DNA of 5,340 nt, from the NCBI GenBank assembly GCA_001828445.1, contig MHYJ01000077.1:1-5340 (forward strand). The letters are read 5' to 3'. The position numbers and the translations under genes were made by a program. The stretch's first letter is position 1. Every line of letters begins with the position of its first letter. The notes under the pieces were generated by a model. It did not search any database and was not told where the DNA came from. It saw nothing but the letters and a program-made list of their open reading frames with translations. This document shows, piece after piece, positions 4,982-5,340 of this stretch. The DNA comes from Planctomycetes bacterium RBG_16_43_13. GTDB lineage: Bacteria; Planctomycetota; MHYJ01.

Positions 4982-4986
4982 TTAAA
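4982..4986 (+). repeat. Right target-site duplication TTAAA, overlapping the permease start codon
   Basis: This TTAAA is identical to 4516-4520. Its last A is the first base of the ATG at 4986, so the duplication restored the start codon after insertion. Confidence 0.75.
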
Positions 4987-5340
4987 TGAATCTCACAACC
5001 GAACAAAAAAATGAACAGTGGACATCTGTAATCCGTCCCAGAAGCGGCTGGTTTGACATTGACCTGCCGGCATTATTGAATTATCGGGATCTGATCATGC
5101 TCTTTGTCAGGCGGGATTTTGTGGCAATCTACAAACAGACCATACTGGGGCCGCTCTGGTTTTTATTACAGCCATTGTTCTCAACCTTCGTCTTTACTGT
5201 TATTTTTGGCAAGATAGCAAGCATACCAACTGACGGCTTGCCACAGGTTATATTTTACATGGCCGGTATTGTTACATGGAACTACTTCTCCACCTGCTTT
5301 ACCAGTACCTCTGGTACTTTTACTGCAAATGCAGGTATAT
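4986..5340 (+). CDS. wzm: ABC-2 type O-antigen/LPS export permease, Wzm type (5' part only)
   Basis: The first 118 codons are present and the gene runs off the window. The inner-membrane permease of an ABC transporter flips completed undecaprenyl-linked polysaccharide to the periplasm, powered by a Wzt ATPase that should follow downstream. Visible features are a cytosolic N-terminus (1-50), the conserved NYRDLIMLFVRRDFVAIYKQTILGPLW region (32-58), a first membrane segment at about 54-75 (PLWFLLQPLFSTFVFTVIFG) and a second hydrophobic stretch starting near 88 (VIFYMAGIVTWNYF). The RDL..V+RD....YKQT.LGPLW pattern is typical of the O-antigen/capsule ABC-2 exporters. The ATG at 4986 gives a normal N-terminal length. 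The upstream leader was replaced by a transposon remnant whose end touches the start codon. The presence of this gene implies ABC-dependent rather than Wzx/Wzy-dependent polymer export. Confidence 0.92.
   Translation, partial: MNLTTEQKNEQWTSVIRPRSGWFDIDLPALLNYRDLIMLFVRRDFVAIYKQTILGPLWFLLQPLFSTFVFTVIFGKIASIPTDGLPQVIFYMAGIVTWNYFSTCFTSTSGTFTANAGI

Overview
The window is part of a bacterial surface-polysaccharide (O-antigen type) locus, all on the + strand. The organism is probably an uncultured or environmental Gram-negative bacterium. The evidence is an ABC-type O-antigen exporter, GDP-6-deoxyhexose genes, moderate GC, and two families of short palindromic repeats (the 'GTCATTGCGAGGAGGCCG..GACGAAGCAATCTC' family and the 'ATCCCCC-TTTA-GGGGGAT' family). 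From memory these repeats are abundant in Nitrospirota, Desulfobacterota and related genomes. That placement is an inference and I cannot name a species.

Layout: 1-274 is non-coding and carries one complete palindromic repeat (125-255), with the tail of another possibly at the left edge. Then come four tightly packed genes: GDP-L-fucose synthase (275-1420, GTG start), a class I SAM-dependent methyltransferase (1439-2260), a small cupin protein (2261-2659) and a perosamine-synthetase-like PLP sugar aminotransferase (2662-3840). Gaps between them are 18, 0 and 2 nt, so they look like one operon. After a 52-nt gap with a strong ribosome binding site lies a frameshifted Uma2-family endonuclease gene (3893-4448). 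Next is a 461-bp transposon remnant (4521-4981) with 17-bp terminal inverted repeats and a 5-bp target duplication TTAAA. It holds the two ends of an internally deleted transposase gene on the - strand. Its right end abuts the start codon of an ABC-2 O-antigen export permease (Wzm type, 4986 onward, cut by the window edge).

How the genes fit together: GDP-4-keto-6-deoxy-D-mannose, made by Gmd (not in this window), can be epimerised and reduced to GDP-L-fucose by the first gene or transaminated to GDP-perosamine by the fourth. The methyltransferase and cupin protein probably modify a sugar or the chain, and the permease exports the finished undecaprenyl-linked polymer. Functions beyond the family level are inferred from context.

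Most unusual feature: three of the four biosynthetic genes each carry a palindromic repeat inside the coding sequence, always in frame and without a stop. The fucose synthase has an 87-nt (29-codon) element of the same family as the intergenic copy upstream. The methyltransferase and aminotransferase have 36-nt (12-codon) elements of a second family, both read in the same frame (IPPLEKGGKGGF and NPPLVKGEIGGL). The aminotransferase also has a partial second copy. This resembles the protein-coding palindromic elements known from Rickettsia. The second notable feature is the transposon remnant whose terminal repeat appears to supply the ribosome binding site, and perhaps a promoter, for the exporter gene.
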